A stretch of DNA of 64,000 bases from Clostridia bacterium (GCA_017409875.1 JAFQRW010000017.1:1-64000), one strand, 5' to 3'. Positions 14,710 through 23,064 are shown, counted from the first letter of the stretch. Notes: generated from the sequence alone by a model not told the origin. Program-made: numbers and translations.

Positions 14710-15309
14710 ATGATTGAAACGAAGAATATTTTCACTTATGGTTTAACAGAAAAAGAAGAGAATATATTAAAAAAATCTCTTCCGAAAAAAGATGTTGATA
14801 TAACTGATATTACAGATGCAGCAACAGATATTGTTAGTCGTAGTAATTTTGCGTTGATTATCAATTTGGAAAATATTACAGATGACGAACTTCAGGTTTT
14901 TGTGGATTTTTATAGTGATGCTGATGACAGTACAGAAACAATTGTTTTTACAAGTGGCGAAGAGTGGGTTTTAGATAAATTTAAAAAGGTAAAAACAATT
15001 GTTTATAAGGATTTATTCGAAATGGAGCAAAAACTAAAATACGATTTATTGAAAGCATATCAAAGGACAGCTAAATCAAACGGTTATTCTGATAAATTGG
15101 CAATGCTTATAAAAATTTTGTTTGCAATTAGAAACAAACCATACATTACTACAAGGGAATTAGCAGACAAGATAGAAAGAACTGACAGAACTGTTCAGCG
15201 CTACATTGAGACTTTAAGATGTGCAGGGGAGTTTATTGGTTATGACCGACAGAAAAAAGGGTGGTATCTTATGGTAGATGGCAAATCCGTTTTAATGAAT
15301 GAATTTTAA
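14710..15309 (+). CDS. HTH-domain regulator of accessory cassette
   Basis: 199 residues in two parts. The N-terminal half (1-110) alternates strands and helices like a receiver or Rossmann domain but lacks the usual phospho-acceptor layout. The C-terminal part (about 125-195) is a winged helix of the HTH_11/DeoR type (TTRELADKIERTDRTVQRYI, then a GYDRQKKGWYL wing). It is the first gene of a four-gene rightward unit with spacings of 13-21 nt, so it may control the operon through the palindrome next to its start. It could instead sense a ligand for a defence function. GAGGTGATGAA precedes ATG 14710. Confidence 0.7.
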   Translation: MIETKNIFTYGLTEKEENILKKSLPKKDVDITDITDAATDIVSRSNFALIINLENITDDELQVFVDFYSDADDSTETIVFTSGEEWVLDKFKKVKTIVYKDLFEMEQKLKYDLLKAYQRTAKSNGYSDKLAMLIKILFAIRNKPYITTRELADKIERTDRTVQRYIETLRCAGEFIGYDRQKKGWYLMVDGKSVLMNEF

Positions 15310-15329
15310 GCGAGTCAAGAGGGACTACA

Positions 15330-16508
15330 ATGGAAGTAATTATACATAGAGGTACACACCAGATTGGTGGATGTGCCACAGAATACAGAACGAAAAACAC
15401 AAGAATATTTATTGACTTTGGAGCAGAACTTGACAGTGAGAATGCAAAACTATTTGATATTGAAGGTGTAACCAAAGGAGAAACAAACTGCGATGCAGTT
15501 TTCTTTACGCACTATCACGGAGACCATATAGGATTGCTTGATACGATTAATAAGGATATTCCGTTGTATATGGGCGAAGTGTCAAAGGGGATTGCTAAAA
15601 TTCTTAACGACAGAATAAGTAAGTCTGCTAATATCGAATCATATAATACGGAGCGAATTGACAATATAAAAACATTTGCAGTTGCAACCCCAATCGTTAT
15701 AGGAGATATCAAAGTAACTCCATACATGGTTGACCATTCTGCGTTCGATGCTTATATGTTCAAGATTGAAGCAGACGGAAAGAGTGTGCTTCATACAGGT
15801 GATTTCAGAACACATGGTTTCAAAGGGAAGGGAGTAAAGGCACTACTTGAAAAATATGTAAAAAAGGTGGATGCACTCGTATGTGAAGGAACGACTCTCA
15901 ACAGAGCAGAAGCAAAATGTGAAACCGAGAACGATTTGAAAAACAGAATTAAAAAAGTTCTTGAAGAAAACAAGTATGTTTTTGTGGTTTGTTCATCTAC
16001 AAACATCGACAGGCTTGCAGGAATATGTTCTGTAATTCCAAGAGGCAAGTATTGTATATGCGATAAGTATCAGTTATCTGTAATTGATTATGTGAGAAAG
16101 CACTCAGGACAAAGAAGTTCTCTTTACAGATTTAATAAAGTGTTATATTACAGCGAAAATCTTGATGAAAAGATGAACGACAGAGGATTTTGCATGTTTG
16201 TCAGATGTGGTCATCCTGAACATAAAAGAATTATGGAAAAATATAAAGATAAAAATCCGGTTGTCATATACTCAATGTGGCAAGGATATCTTGAACAGGA
16301 TAATATAAAAGAATTCCTGGACGGATATCAAAGACTTGATATGCATACAAGCGGACATGCAGATAGCGATGCAATAAAGATGGTTATAGATACTGTGCAG
16401 CCTGAAACAGTAATTCCAATGCATACAGAAGTGCCGGAAACATTTTTGGAAATTGCAGAAAATAGAGAAGTGAAATTGGTTAATGATAGAGAAATAATAA
16501 AAATATAA
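15330..16508 (+). CDS. Beta-CASP metallo-beta-lactamase nuclease (RNase J-like)
   Basis: 392 residues of the metallo-beta-lactamase fold. The metal ligands are H61-x-H63-x-D65-H66 (THYHGDH), H135 (VDHS) and H155/D158 (HTGDF). A beta-CASP insertion follows, and the late motifs HTSGHA (about 335) and IPMHTE (about 372) match RNase J and related DNA/RNA exonucleases. It lacks the RNase J C-terminal dimer domain and is shorter (RNase J is about 550 aa). It is expected to cut RNA or DNA in the cytoplasm. Placed between an HTH regulator and a PD-(D/E)XK protein, it is likely the effector or a processing enzyme of an accessory system rather than a housekeeping RNase. Confidence 0.85.
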   Translation: MEVIIHRGTHQIGGCATEYRTKNTRIFIDFGAELDSENAKLFDIEGVTKGETNCDAVFFTHYHGDHIGLLDTINKDIPLYMGEVSKGIAKILNDRISKSANIESYNTERIDNIKTFAVATPIVIGDIKVTPYMVDHSAFDAYMFKIEADGKSVLHTGDFRTHGFKGKGVKALLEKYVKKVDALVCEGTTLNRAEAKCETENDLKNRIKKVLEENKYVFVVCSSTNIDRLAGICSVIPRGKYCICDKYQLSVIDYVRKHSGQRSSLYRFNKVLYYSENLDEKMNDRGFCMFVRCGHPEHKRIMEKYKDKNPVVIYSMWQGYLEQDNIKEFLDGYQRLDMHTSGHADSDAIKMVIDTVQPETVIPMHTEVPETFLEIAENREVKLVNDREIIKI

Positions 16509-16521
16509 AGGAGAAAAAATT

Positions 16522-17184
16522 ATGAATAAAGATTCTAAACTATATGCTATAATGGAAAATGCAAAATTTCTTTTTGAAAACAAAAACGAAATCATACAAA
16601 AAAAGACTATAAAAGTGAGACCAACTGCTGAAGGCTTCACGGTTTATTCACTTGAATCAAATCACCCGATGAGAGGTGATAATAAAGCAAAAAAACGTGA
16701 TGTTGATGCGATAAACCATATTATTGAGCATCCTGATTTTACTGACAGAGGGAAAGAAGCGTCAAATGGCTTTAGGGAAGATGATGTTCAAGCGCGATTT
16801 GCGTTAGGCATGCTAAATAATGAAGAACAATTTGAAGGAATAGAGTTTGTTACAGCTGAATTTGTCCTAGAAAAAGAGAACAATAGGATAGATGTATTAG
16901 GTGTTAAAGATGATACATTGTATATATTCGAATTGAAAAAATCCACAACTACAAAAGTATTCGAACAAATGGCAGAGTATTTGGAAGAGATAAGTAGTAA
17001 GTATGACGATACATATAAAGAAATATTGCAATACTATCCTAACATGAATGGTAGAAATATTAAAAAATTTGTCACGATTGCCGTTATGCCATGGTCAGAG
17101 CATACAAAATTGAGAAATAAGAATATGTGGCTTTATGAGGTGCCTTTCTTGGAAGGTAAAGACATCATTTTTCATAAATATTAA
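16522..17184 (+). CDS. PD-(D/E)XK nuclease-like protein
   Basis: 220 residues. A nuclease-like core is visible: D124 in NRIDVLG and E137-L-K139 in YIFELKK, with the D-x12-E-x-K spacing and flanking strands of the PD-(D/E)XK superfamily, followed by a helix (FEQMAEYLEEI). The N-terminal part has a charged stretch and FREDDVQARFALGML, perhaps a recognition helix. Such folds cleave or bind DNA in restriction, repair and several phage-defence systems. GGAGAAAAAATT precedes ATG 16522, 13 nt after the beta-CASP gene. Specificity is unknown, and I do not recognise a named family. Confidence 0.7.
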   Translation: MNKDSKLYAIMENAKFLFENKNEIIQKKTIKVRPTAEGFTVYSLESNHPMRGDNKAKKRDVDAINHIIEHPDFTDRGKEASNGFREDDVQARFALGMLNNEEQFEGIEFVTAEFVLEKENNRIDVLGVKDDTLYIFELKKSTTTKVFEQMAEYLEEISSKYDDTYKEILQYYPNMNGRNIKKFVTIAVMPWSEHTKLRNKNMWLYEVPFLEGKDIIFHKY

Positions 17185-17205
17185 AAATACATAGGAGAAA
17201 ATAAT

Positions 17206-17916
17206 ATGTCAAAAGTATATGGTTATGTAATTAAAAACGAAATGCCGATTGTGGAGTTTTGGACTGCTGAATATGATGGTAAAAATATAAATGTAGACAC
17301 AAATATTGATTATGGTAATTCATATTTGTATTTTTCAAAGGAACTGTTAGGATTTGAGAAAAACGGAATGATTAAACTTGTCTCACCTATCGGTATTGCT
17401 GAGGGAGATGGATATGTAATATTGCCGCCAGAATATGACACAATAAAACCTTTAGGTCGCACAATTGAAATTTATGAAAACGGCAAATCAGAACACAAAG
17501 ATTTTTACAAAGTATCACGCAATGGCAAGCAGGGGGTTGTAAACGCATATAACGAAATTATAATTCCTATTTCTTATGATAGCGTAAATTGCGTAGATAC
17601 TAATCCATATAATGAACGATTGAACATTAAGTATTATATTATATGTGAAAATGAAAAATATGGAATAGCAACGACAGAAGGTAAAGTTGTATATGAGCCA
17701 CAGTATTCCAAAATACATTACAACATTCCATCTCCCATTGAGAATGACCATATGACTTTTGATTTTGATGAAAATATATATTCTTTGCCTAACAGATATA
17801 TTGTTGGAGAAATAGACGATAGTTTTGATGTTATAGATAACAAATTTGAGATTGTTTCGTCTGCATATATTAGAGCAGAAAAACAGGACGGGAAAATTAT
17901 ACTAAAAAGAGTATGA
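17206..17916 (+). CDS. WG-repeat-like protein, last gene of accessory cassette
   Basis: 236 residues. Two or more WG-like repeats can be seen (KQGVVNAYNEIIIPISYDSV and KYGIATTEGKVVYEPQYSKI), giving a beta-sheet repeat surface, preceded by a divergent first repeat (YVILPPEYDTIKPL). WG repeats are usually protein-binding. No signal peptide is present, so it is cytoplasmic. It follows the PD-(D/E)XK gene by 21 nt and the same AGGAGA-type site, and the operon ends in the box-hairpin at 17926-17986. A sensor or scaffold role in the cassette is inference. Confidence 0.65.
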   Translation: MSKVYGYVIKNEMPIVEFWTAEYDGKNINVDTNIDYGNSYLYFSKELLGFEKNGMIKLVSPIGIAEGDGYVILPPEYDTIKPLGRTIEIYENGKSEHKDFYKVSRNGKQGVVNAYNEIIIPISYDSVNCVDTNPYNERLNIKYYIICENEKYGIATTEGKVVYEPQYSKIHYNIPSPIENDHMTFDFDENIYSLPNRYIVGEIDDSFDVIDNKFEIVSSAYIRAEKQDGKIILKRV

Positions 17917-17925
17917 ACCTGATGT

Positions 17926-17986
17926 CATCTAAACCATTCGGCTCTTCCAAAATAAAAAAGCCATCATATGATGACTTTTTTATTTT
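17926..17986 (+). repeat. Recurring box R1 plus hairpin
   Basis: Box CATCTAAACCATTCGG followed by CTCTTCC (17926-17950), then an A/T-flanked hairpin around CCATCATATGATGAC with a T-run. The box matches the reverse complement of the recombinase 3' end (18 of 21 positions). See copies at 19328 and 21792. The hairpin should terminate the accessory cassette. Confidence 0.75.
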
Positions 17987-18013
17987 GACTTTATTGTTTT
18001 TTAGTGCTATAAT
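17985..18013 (+). promoter_or_regulatory. Promoter of the VanY-like gene
   Basis: TTGACT (17985-17990), 17-bp spacer, TATAAT (18008-18013), close behind the R1 hairpin. Confidence 0.75.
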
Positions 18014-18057
18014 ATCAGTGTCTAGAGCGAAAAACAAGAGACTATGGAGTGAATTTT

Positions 18058-19257
18058 ATGAAAAAACTGTTAGCAATGATAATGACAAGTATTATCTTTG
18101 TTACATCCTTAACTTGTGTCAGTGTAAGTTGTCAGGAGTTTGAAACTCGGCTTGGCTTTGTGGTTGAGTTTAACGGAGAGACGATAGATTCTGCATCCGT
18201 TATTATAAATAATACACACTATGTTCCTTTAAGAAAAGTTTTTGAAAAAATGGGTGCGTATGTATTTTATAGAAATCGCGACTGCCAGGTTTTAGCTTTG
18301 TCACGCGATGGAGATACGATACGTCACATTGTAGGAAGTAATATAATTATTGTTAACGGCGAGCAAAAGGAATTTGAAAATCCGTCTGTTTTAGAAAATG
18401 GGGGAACATACATACCAATAGAAATGGTATCAGCCGCTTTGAACCCGGATAGAATTTTGTATGACAATCAACAATTAAACATACAAAAATATCTTTTCAA
18501 CAATAATTATCACAAGATTATTAAGGACGTATTGGACGTATGCGGCAGCAGTAATTTTTATCCGGAAAGATTTCAAAGATACATAGATTATCATGTTAAA
18601 ATGCCTGATTACAGTATGCAGGAGGTTATTTTCAGGGTAAACTTGGGATTGGATTATTCTTTCTATGAAAATGCAACTACAATTGAACAACCGTATGATC
18701 TTTTGGTTTTGGTTAACAAGTATTTTAAGTTGCCCGAAGGCTATGAGCAGTACAATCTTGTTAAAATGGGTAGGGAATATACAGTAAACGATGGAAAACA
18801 GTATTTGCTTGCAGGCGTAGCTTATGAAAAATATATTGAGATGTCGGATGCCGCTAAAAAAGACGGTCTTTCAATGAAAGTTCTTTCGGCATACAGAACA
18901 GAGAATTACCAGAGAAACCTTTACAATAATAAAGTAAGAACAACAGGAAAAGTTAATGCAGATAATTATTCAGCAAGGCCTGGTCATTCCGAACATCAGA
19001 CAGGTCTGGCAGTTGATATAAGCTCCACGAAAGGTACATTTGAATACACACCTGAATTTAAGTGGCTGCAAAAACATGCACACGAGTATGGGTATATTTT
19101 AAGATACCCAAAAGGCAAAGAATGGATTACGGGATATTCCTACGAGCCGTGGCATTATCGGTACGTTGGTGTGGACGCCGCAAAGATAATATATGAAGAA
19201 GGCATAACTTATGAGGAATATTATGCAAAATATATATCCCAAAATGAATTCAGATAA
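18058..19257 (+). CDS. Secreted D-Ala-D-Ala carboxypeptidase (VanY-like) with N-terminal copper-amine-oxidase-like domain
   Basis: 399 residues from ATG 18058 (GGAG at 18046-18049; a GTG at 18049 would add three residues). A signal peptide (KKLLAMIMTSIIFVTSL) is followed by a copper-amine-oxidase-like N-terminal domain (FVVEFNGETID, YVPLRKVFEKMGA, YIPIEMVSAAL) known as a cell-surface module in Clostridia. The C-terminus is an M15B LAS peptidase: SAYRT, then GHSEHQTGLAVD with His and Asp ligands, and EPWHYRYVG with the third His. It should trim peptidoglycan stem peptides outside the membrane. A single-gene unit between boxes R1 and R2; the nearby R boxes suggest acquisition. Confidence 0.88.
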   Translation: MKKLLAMIMTSIIFVTSLTCVSVSCQEFETRLGFVVEFNGETIDSASVIINNTHYVPLRKVFEKMGAYVFYRNRDCQVLALSRDGDTIRHIVGSNIIIVNGEQKEFENPSVLENGGTYIPIEMVSAALNPDRILYDNQQLNIQKYLFNNNYHKIIKDVLDVCGSSNFYPERFQRYIDYHVKMPDYSMQEVIFRVNLGLDYSFYENATTIEQPYDLLVLVNKYFKLPEGYEQYNLVKMGREYTVNDGKQYLLAGVAYEKYIEMSDAAKKDGLSMKVLSAYRTENYQRNLYNNKVRTTGKVNADNYSARPGHSEHQTGLAVDISSTKGTFEYTPEFKWLQKHAHEYGYILRYPKGKEWITGYSYEPWHYRYVGVDAAKIIYEEGITYEEYYAKYISQNEFR

Positions 19258-19327
19258 GCTGAAAAAATAAAATCCTAAAAGGGATGAAAAAACTACGATA
19301 TTTTAAAAGTACTGAGAAATTAGGTGG

Positions 19328-19385
19328 CATCTAAATCATTCGGCTCTTCCAAAAAATCCGTACACGATAGTGTGCGGATTTTTAA
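19328..19385 (+). repeat. Recurring box R2 plus hairpin terminator
   Basis: Box CATCTAAATCATTCGG followed by CTCTTCCAAAA (19328-19354), then hairpin AATCCGTACAC-GATA-GTGTGCGGATT with a T-run. A 14-nt stretch ATCTAAATCATTCG equals the complement of the recombinase 3' end. The hairpin sequence differs from R1 and R3 although the box is conserved. Confidence 0.75.
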
Positions 19386-19462
19386 GGTGATAAGCAATAG
19401 TGAGTTTATGCATCTATTTTTTTGCTTGTTAAATCCCTATAGTAAATTTTACAGAGTTGTAT

Positions 19463-20398
19463 TTATTTTTTTGAGTTAGAGTCAATAAACTTCTGACAGG
19501 CTCTTGAGAGATAGTGATTGCTTTTTGTGTAAAAATATATTTTCCTTGTTGTTTCTTCATCTAATAGCTTATAGAAATAAAGCCGTGGTTCAAATTCTGT
19601 GTGTTTTATAAGTGTATCGCTTACAAATGATATTCCCATACCAGTACAGGAAATGTTATATGAGGTAACCTGCTGGTCAAGGAACAATGTTACCTTTGGG
19701 TTAAATCCGTATTTTTTAAATAATATATTTGCACGACTTCCGGTGTCATTTTCGGTGTTTAGTAATATAAAGTTACAGTCAGAAAAATGTTTTAGCGACA
19801 CATCATATTCGTTGGACAAATGTCTTCCATCTTTAATATCGTTTGTGGTTAAACGAAAATTTTTAAGTTTTTCGTTTACTGGTAAAGTATGGGGAACGGC
19901 CAATAAAAGTGTTTCGTTGGTGCATACTGTTGATCTTATTGTATCTTCGTTTATTATCGCGTTATCTATTATTATGTCAAGAACTCCCAAACTCAACTTT
20001 TCTATCAGGTTTTTTGTGTTATCCTCAACAATTTTAAAATTAACGAGAGGATATGCACTGTTAAATTCATAAATCATTTTTGGAAGCATAAATGATGAAA
20101 ACAGACTACTTCCTCCTATTTTTATAGGACCTTTAATCATGTTAGCATAATCTGATAGATACCTTTCAAAATCTTGTTCCTTTTGTCTGATTTCGAGTGC
20201 ATAGCGTATGTACTCTTGTCCTGCTTCGGTAAGGGAAATGGGGGAGGTAGAACGGTCAAAAAGAGGTACAGATAATTTATCTTCAATTCTTTTTACCGAA
20301 GCACTTAACGAAGGCTGAGAGATATAAAGCTGCTTTGCGGCTTTGGAAAAGCCGCCTTCCTCATAGATTGTTAGGATATAGTGTTTGTTTGTGAACAT
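19463..20398 (-). CDS. LysR-family transcriptional regulator
   Basis: About 311 residues from ATG 20398 (AAGGTG site; the frame could start with GTG 20407). The N-terminal winged helix is standard LysR (TIYEEGGFSKAAKQLYISQPSLSASVKRIE), followed by the two-lobe substrate-binding domain (PIKIGGSSLFSSFMLP, LDIIIDNA, GMGISFVSD). It is divergent from an aminotransferase gene across a 122-bp intergenic region holding a 20-bp imperfect palindrome (20433-20452), so it probably controls that gene in response to a related metabolite. Confidence 0.88.
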   Translation of the reverse strand: MFTNKHYILTIYEEGGFSKAAKQLYISQPSLSASVKRIEDKLSVPLFDRSTSPISLTEAGQEYIRYALEIRQKEQDFERYLSDYANMIKGPIKIGGSSLFSSFMLPKMIYEFNSAYPLVNFKIVEDNTKNLIEKLSLGVLDIIIDNAIINEDTIRSTVCTNETLLLAVPHTLPVNEKLKNFRLTTNDIKDGRHLSNEYDVSLKHFSDCNFILLNTENDTGSRANILFKKYGFNPKVTLFLDQQVTSYNISCTGMGISFVSDTLIKHTEFEPRLYFYKLLDEETTRKIYFYTKSNHYLSRACQKFIDSNSKK

Positions 20399-20432
20399 AG
20401 TATACACCTTGTTATAATTGTAAAATTATGAT

Positions 20433-20452
20433 ATACATATTTTAATATGTAT
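20433..20452. promoter_or_regulatory. Palindrome between LysR and aminotransferase genes
   Basis: ATACATATTTTAATATGTAT, 9 of 10 positions symmetrical, placed in the divergent promoter region; a candidate LysR-type operator. Confidence 0.6.
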
Positions 20453-20520
20453 TTGATTATACACTATATTAATGGTAAAATCAATAGCAGAGCAAAAAAG
20501 TTTATTATAGGAGTTAAAAA

Positions 20521-21720
20521 ATGATATTATCAAAAAATCTTAATAACGTTTATTCAGACATCAGAGGCGATATTTATATGCATGCACTTGAACTTGAAAA
20601 ACAGGGACATAAGGTGCTGAAACTAAACACGGGAAATCCTGCTGCATTTGGATTTAAAATGCCGGATAGCATCAAAAACAGGATTGTTGCCGATGCAGAA
20701 AGAGCACTGGGCTATTGCGATATAAAAGGACAAGAGTGTGCAAGAATAGCTATTAGAAATTATCATTATTCCAAAGGATTAAATAATATTACTGAAGATG
20801 ATATATTTATTGGAAATGGTGTAAGTGAAGTTGCGTATATGATTATAACCGCTTTGATAGGAAAAGATGATGAAGTGCTTGTTCCTGCTCCATGTTACTC
20901 TTTGTGGACAAATCTTACATTCCTTGCCGGTGGAAAGGTTGGTTTTTATCAATGTGATGAATTAAACGGATGGCAACCGGATATTGAAAGCATAAAAAAA
21001 GGCATTACCGCTAACACAAAGGCTTTAGTTATAATAAATCCTAATAATCCTACGGGTGTTTTGTATTCTAAAGAAATTCTATTAGAAATAGTAGATATGG
21101 CCCGAAAAAATAATTTGGTTATAATATCTGATGAGATATACGACAGATTAGTTTTAGACGAAAAACAACACATATCTATAGCTGCCCTTGCTGATGATGT
21201 AACTATGATTACAATGAATGGCCTTTCGAAATCACATTGTATATGCGGGTTAAGATGTGGGTGGCTTTGTATAAGCGGCATAGAAAAGGAAAAAAAGATA
21301 CTAAGAGACGCACTTGTTAAAATTGCATCTGTTAGACTGTGTTCAAATGCTCTTATGCAGTTAGTCATTCCTGATGCGTTGGCAGATTCAGCTTATACTG
21401 AAGATATGATTAGTTCAAACGGCAGGCTTTCAAGGCAAAGAAATGCTGTGATAGAGGAATTAGATAAAATTGATGGAATAAGTTATGTGAAAAATTCAGC
21501 GGCGTTTTATCTTTTCCCTAAGCTAAATCTTAAAGCATTCGGCTTAAAAAGTGATAGGGAATTTGCAAAAAAGCTATTGGACGAAAAGCATATATTAGTA
21601 ATTCCGGGAAGCGGATTTAATTGTGCAGATAACGACCATTTCAGAATTGTAATGCTTCCTGAAGAAAGTGAATTGAGAAATGCTATAAAAAGCATTGGTG
21701 ATTTTTTAAGGAATATATAG
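20521..21720 (+). CDS. Class I/II PLP-dependent aminotransferase
   Basis: 399 residues of fold-type I aminotransferase: LNTGNPAAFGF, YCDIKGQECARIAI, the GNGVSEV loop, the NPNNPTGV motif, SDEIYDRLVL with the PLP-pairing Asp, and the SKSHCICGLRCGW segment where K is the Schiff-base lysine; the C-terminal substrate arginine lies in HFRIVMLP. It resembles alanine- or aspartate-type transaminases (AlaT group). Substrate cannot be fixed from sequence. Divergent from the LysR gene; TATAGGAG precedes ATG 20521. The R3 box-hairpin follows about 70 nt downstream. Confidence 0.9.
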   Translation: MILSKNLNNVYSDIRGDIYMHALELEKQGHKVLKLNTGNPAAFGFKMPDSIKNRIVADAERALGYCDIKGQECARIAIRNYHYSKGLNNITEDDIFIGNGVSEVAYMIITALIGKDDEVLVPAPCYSLWTNLTFLAGGKVGFYQCDELNGWQPDIESIKKGITANTKALVIINPNNPTGVLYSKEILLEIVDMARKNNLVIISDEIYDRLVLDEKQHISIAALADDVTMITMNGLSKSHCICGLRCGWLCISGIEKEKKILRDALVKIASVRLCSNALMQLVIPDALADSAYTEDMISSNGRLSRQRNAVIEELDKIDGISYVKNSAAFYLFPKLNLKAFGLKSDREFAKKLLDEKHILVIPGSGFNCADNDHFRIVMLPEESELRNAIKSIGDFLRNI

Positions 21721-21791
21721 GTTAAAGAAAGTCCCTGCAGCATTTCTATTTATGGATACAAAAGCGTTGTTATTTTCATTTAAATCAACGG

Positions 21792-21847
21792 CAGCTAAAT
21801 CATTCGGAGCTTTCATATCAAAAGGATACCTATTGGTATCCTTTTTT
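21792..21847 (+). repeat. Recurring box R3 plus hairpin terminator
   Basis: Box CAGCTAAATCATTCGG followed by AGCTTTCA, then hairpin AAAAGGATACC-TATT-GGTATCCTTTTTT. Third copy of the box-plus-hairpin arrangement, at the end of the aminotransferase unit. Between it and the sdpR promoter (21848-21914) I see nothing recognisable. Confidence 0.7.
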
Positions 21848-21914
21848 ATTTAATGGCGGGGAGGTGCTGCTTTTTTCTTATTTTTTACTATTTAGAAAAA
21901 AATCGAAATAGATG

Positions 21915-21965
21915 TTGACATCAAATGTGTTTTATGGTATAATCTATTTAGAAACATTTCTAAAT
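21915..21965 (+). promoter_or_regulatory. sdpR promoter and operator
   Basis: TTGACA (21915-21920), 17-bp spacer, TATAAT (21938-21943), immediately followed by a palindrome ATTTAGAAA-CA-TTTCTAAAT (21946-21965) covering the expected start site. This is the normal layout for autorepression by an ArsR/SdpR-type regulator. Confidence 0.8.
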
Positions 21966-21986
21966 GCTTTTAGAGGAGTGGTGTTA

Positions 21987-22256
21987 GTGGGAATGAATGA
22001 AACCTTGAAAGCTATATCAGATCCGGTGAGACGAGATATATTATCCATGCTTAAGGATGGGAAAAAATCAGCAGGAGAAATTGGAGAACGGTTTAGCTTA
22101 ACGGGTGCAACTGTTTCATATCATTTGGCAAAACTTAAAAAAGCAGATCTTATTGCCGAACAAAAACACAAAAATTTTATATACTATGAGCTTAACACAT
22201 CTGTTTTTGAAGATGTAATTCGTTGGATTTACATGTTGGGAGGTAATGTAAAATGA
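21987..22256 (+). CDS. sdpR: SdpR-like ArsR-family autorepressor
   Basis: About 89 residues from GTG 21987 (spacing to AGGAG is better than for ATG 21993). A compact ArsR winged helix (LKAISDPVRRDILSMLKDGKKSAGEI, then TGATVSYHLAKLKKADLI) lacks the Cys metal sites of ArsR proper and fits SdpR, the repressor of the sdpRI immunity operon. It overlaps the sdpI start (stop TGA within ATGA), so the two are coupled. The palindrome over the promoter is its likely operator. In Bacillus, SdpI sequesters SdpR when toxin is present; that this applies here is inference. Confidence 0.8.
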   Translation: MGMNETLKAISDPVRRDILSMLKDGKKSAGEIGERFSLTGATVSYHLAKLKKADLIAEQKHKNFIYYELNTSVFEDVIRWIYMLGGNVK

Positions 22257-22864
22257 AAATTTTTAAATGGAAAACATTTATAATTACAAGCATTGTATGT
22301 TTGCTGCCTATACTGCTTGGAATTTTATTATGGACTAAATTGCCGGATACAATAGCAATTCATTTTAATATTTATGGTGAACCCGATAATTTTGCACCAA
22401 AAGGATTTGTTGTTTTTGGGCTTCCGATACTAATGGTAGCGTTGCAAGCAATTTGTTGCTTTATAAATGACATAAATTCATATAAACACGGCGACAGAAA
22501 AAAGTTTATAACAGTAACTAAATGGATTATCCCTGTTTTGACAGTTGTATTGCAGATAATAACTTTAGGATACGGACTTGGTTGGAATTTAGATATACGG
22601 AAGGTGGTTTCATTAATTGTAGGAGTTATTTTTCTTGTGATGGGGAACTATCTGCCAAAGTTTGATTACATTAAAAATTACGATGTAAATACTGAAAAAG
22701 CCAGAAAAATAAATCGATTTATAGGTTATGAAACAGTTGTTATGGGATTGTTGTTTTTTGTAAGTGTTTTTCTTCCGCCAATCAGCTCAATTATATGTCT
22801 GTTTTTACTGATACCCTATGCAATTATAAGTGTCGTTTATGGAATAATCACAGGCCGAAAGTAA
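22253..22864 (+). CDS. sdpI: SdpI-like immunity membrane protein
   Basis: 203 residues, DUF1648 plus SdpI family: an N-terminal transmembrane helix, the conserved extracytoplasmic segment KLPDTIAIHFNIYGEPDNF, then four to five further transmembrane helices. In Bacillus subtilis SdpI protects against the SdpC cannibalism toxin and signals to SdpR. No sdpABC toxin genes are nearby, so this is an orphan immunity pair. Coupled to sdpR by ATGA overlap; a 17-bp-stem terminator follows at 22886-22926. Confidence 0.85.
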   Translation: MKIFKWKTFIITSIVCLLPILLGILLWTKLPDTIAIHFNIYGEPDNFAPKGFVVFGLPILMVALQAICCFINDINSYKHGDRKKFITVTKWIIPVLTVVLQIITLGYGLGWNLDIRKVVSLIVGVIFLVMGNYLPKFDYIKNYDVNTEKARKINRFIGYETVVMGLLFFVSVFLPPISSIICLFLLIPYAIISVVYGIITGRK

Positions 22865-22885
22865 GAATAGATTGTTTGGAAATGT

Positions 22886-22926
22886 AAACCTCTTGTACGT
22901 CTGCAATTTAGACGGACAAGAGGTTT
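22886..22926 (+). terminator. Terminator after sdpRI
   Basis: Long hairpin AAACCTCTTGT-x-CGTCT ... AGACG-x-ACAAGAGGTTT followed by T-rich sequence. Confidence 0.8.
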
Positions 22927-22942
22927 GTTATGTTTTGTAAGT

Positions 22943-23057
22943 TTAGAATAGCATATTTTCAATAAATATCCCGTATCCTCTCGTGGGGTTATTTACAAAC
23001 ACATGAGTAACTGCACCGATTAGTTTGCATTTCTGAATGATGGGACTTCCACTCACG
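22943..23057 (-). pseudogene. spoIVB 3'-end fragment
   Basis: The minus strand reads [18 protein letters not shown], then [17 protein letters not shown], and a TAA stop. This matches the C-terminal part of the intact SpoIVB at 26987 (SGSPILQNGRIVGAVTHV..., with about 80 per cent identical residues over 34), while the DNA is clearly diverged. No start or upstream part is present; it abuts the activase gene. It is a truncated relic, and together with the intact copy it brackets the glycyl radical enzyme island. Confidence 0.85.
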
Positions 23058-23064
23058 AGTGATG

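Noticed and set aside
14364-14735. A 123-aa leftward ORF overlapping the recombinase end.
   Set aside because: No ribosome binding site, low-complexity composition, and it covers the recombinase terminator and the cassette promoter.
21710-21816. A 36-codon leftward ORF through the R3 box (starting MKAPNDLAAVD).
   Set aside because: It lacks a ribosome binding site and no similar ORF exists at R1 or R2. Its PNDL peptide only reflects the shared box.
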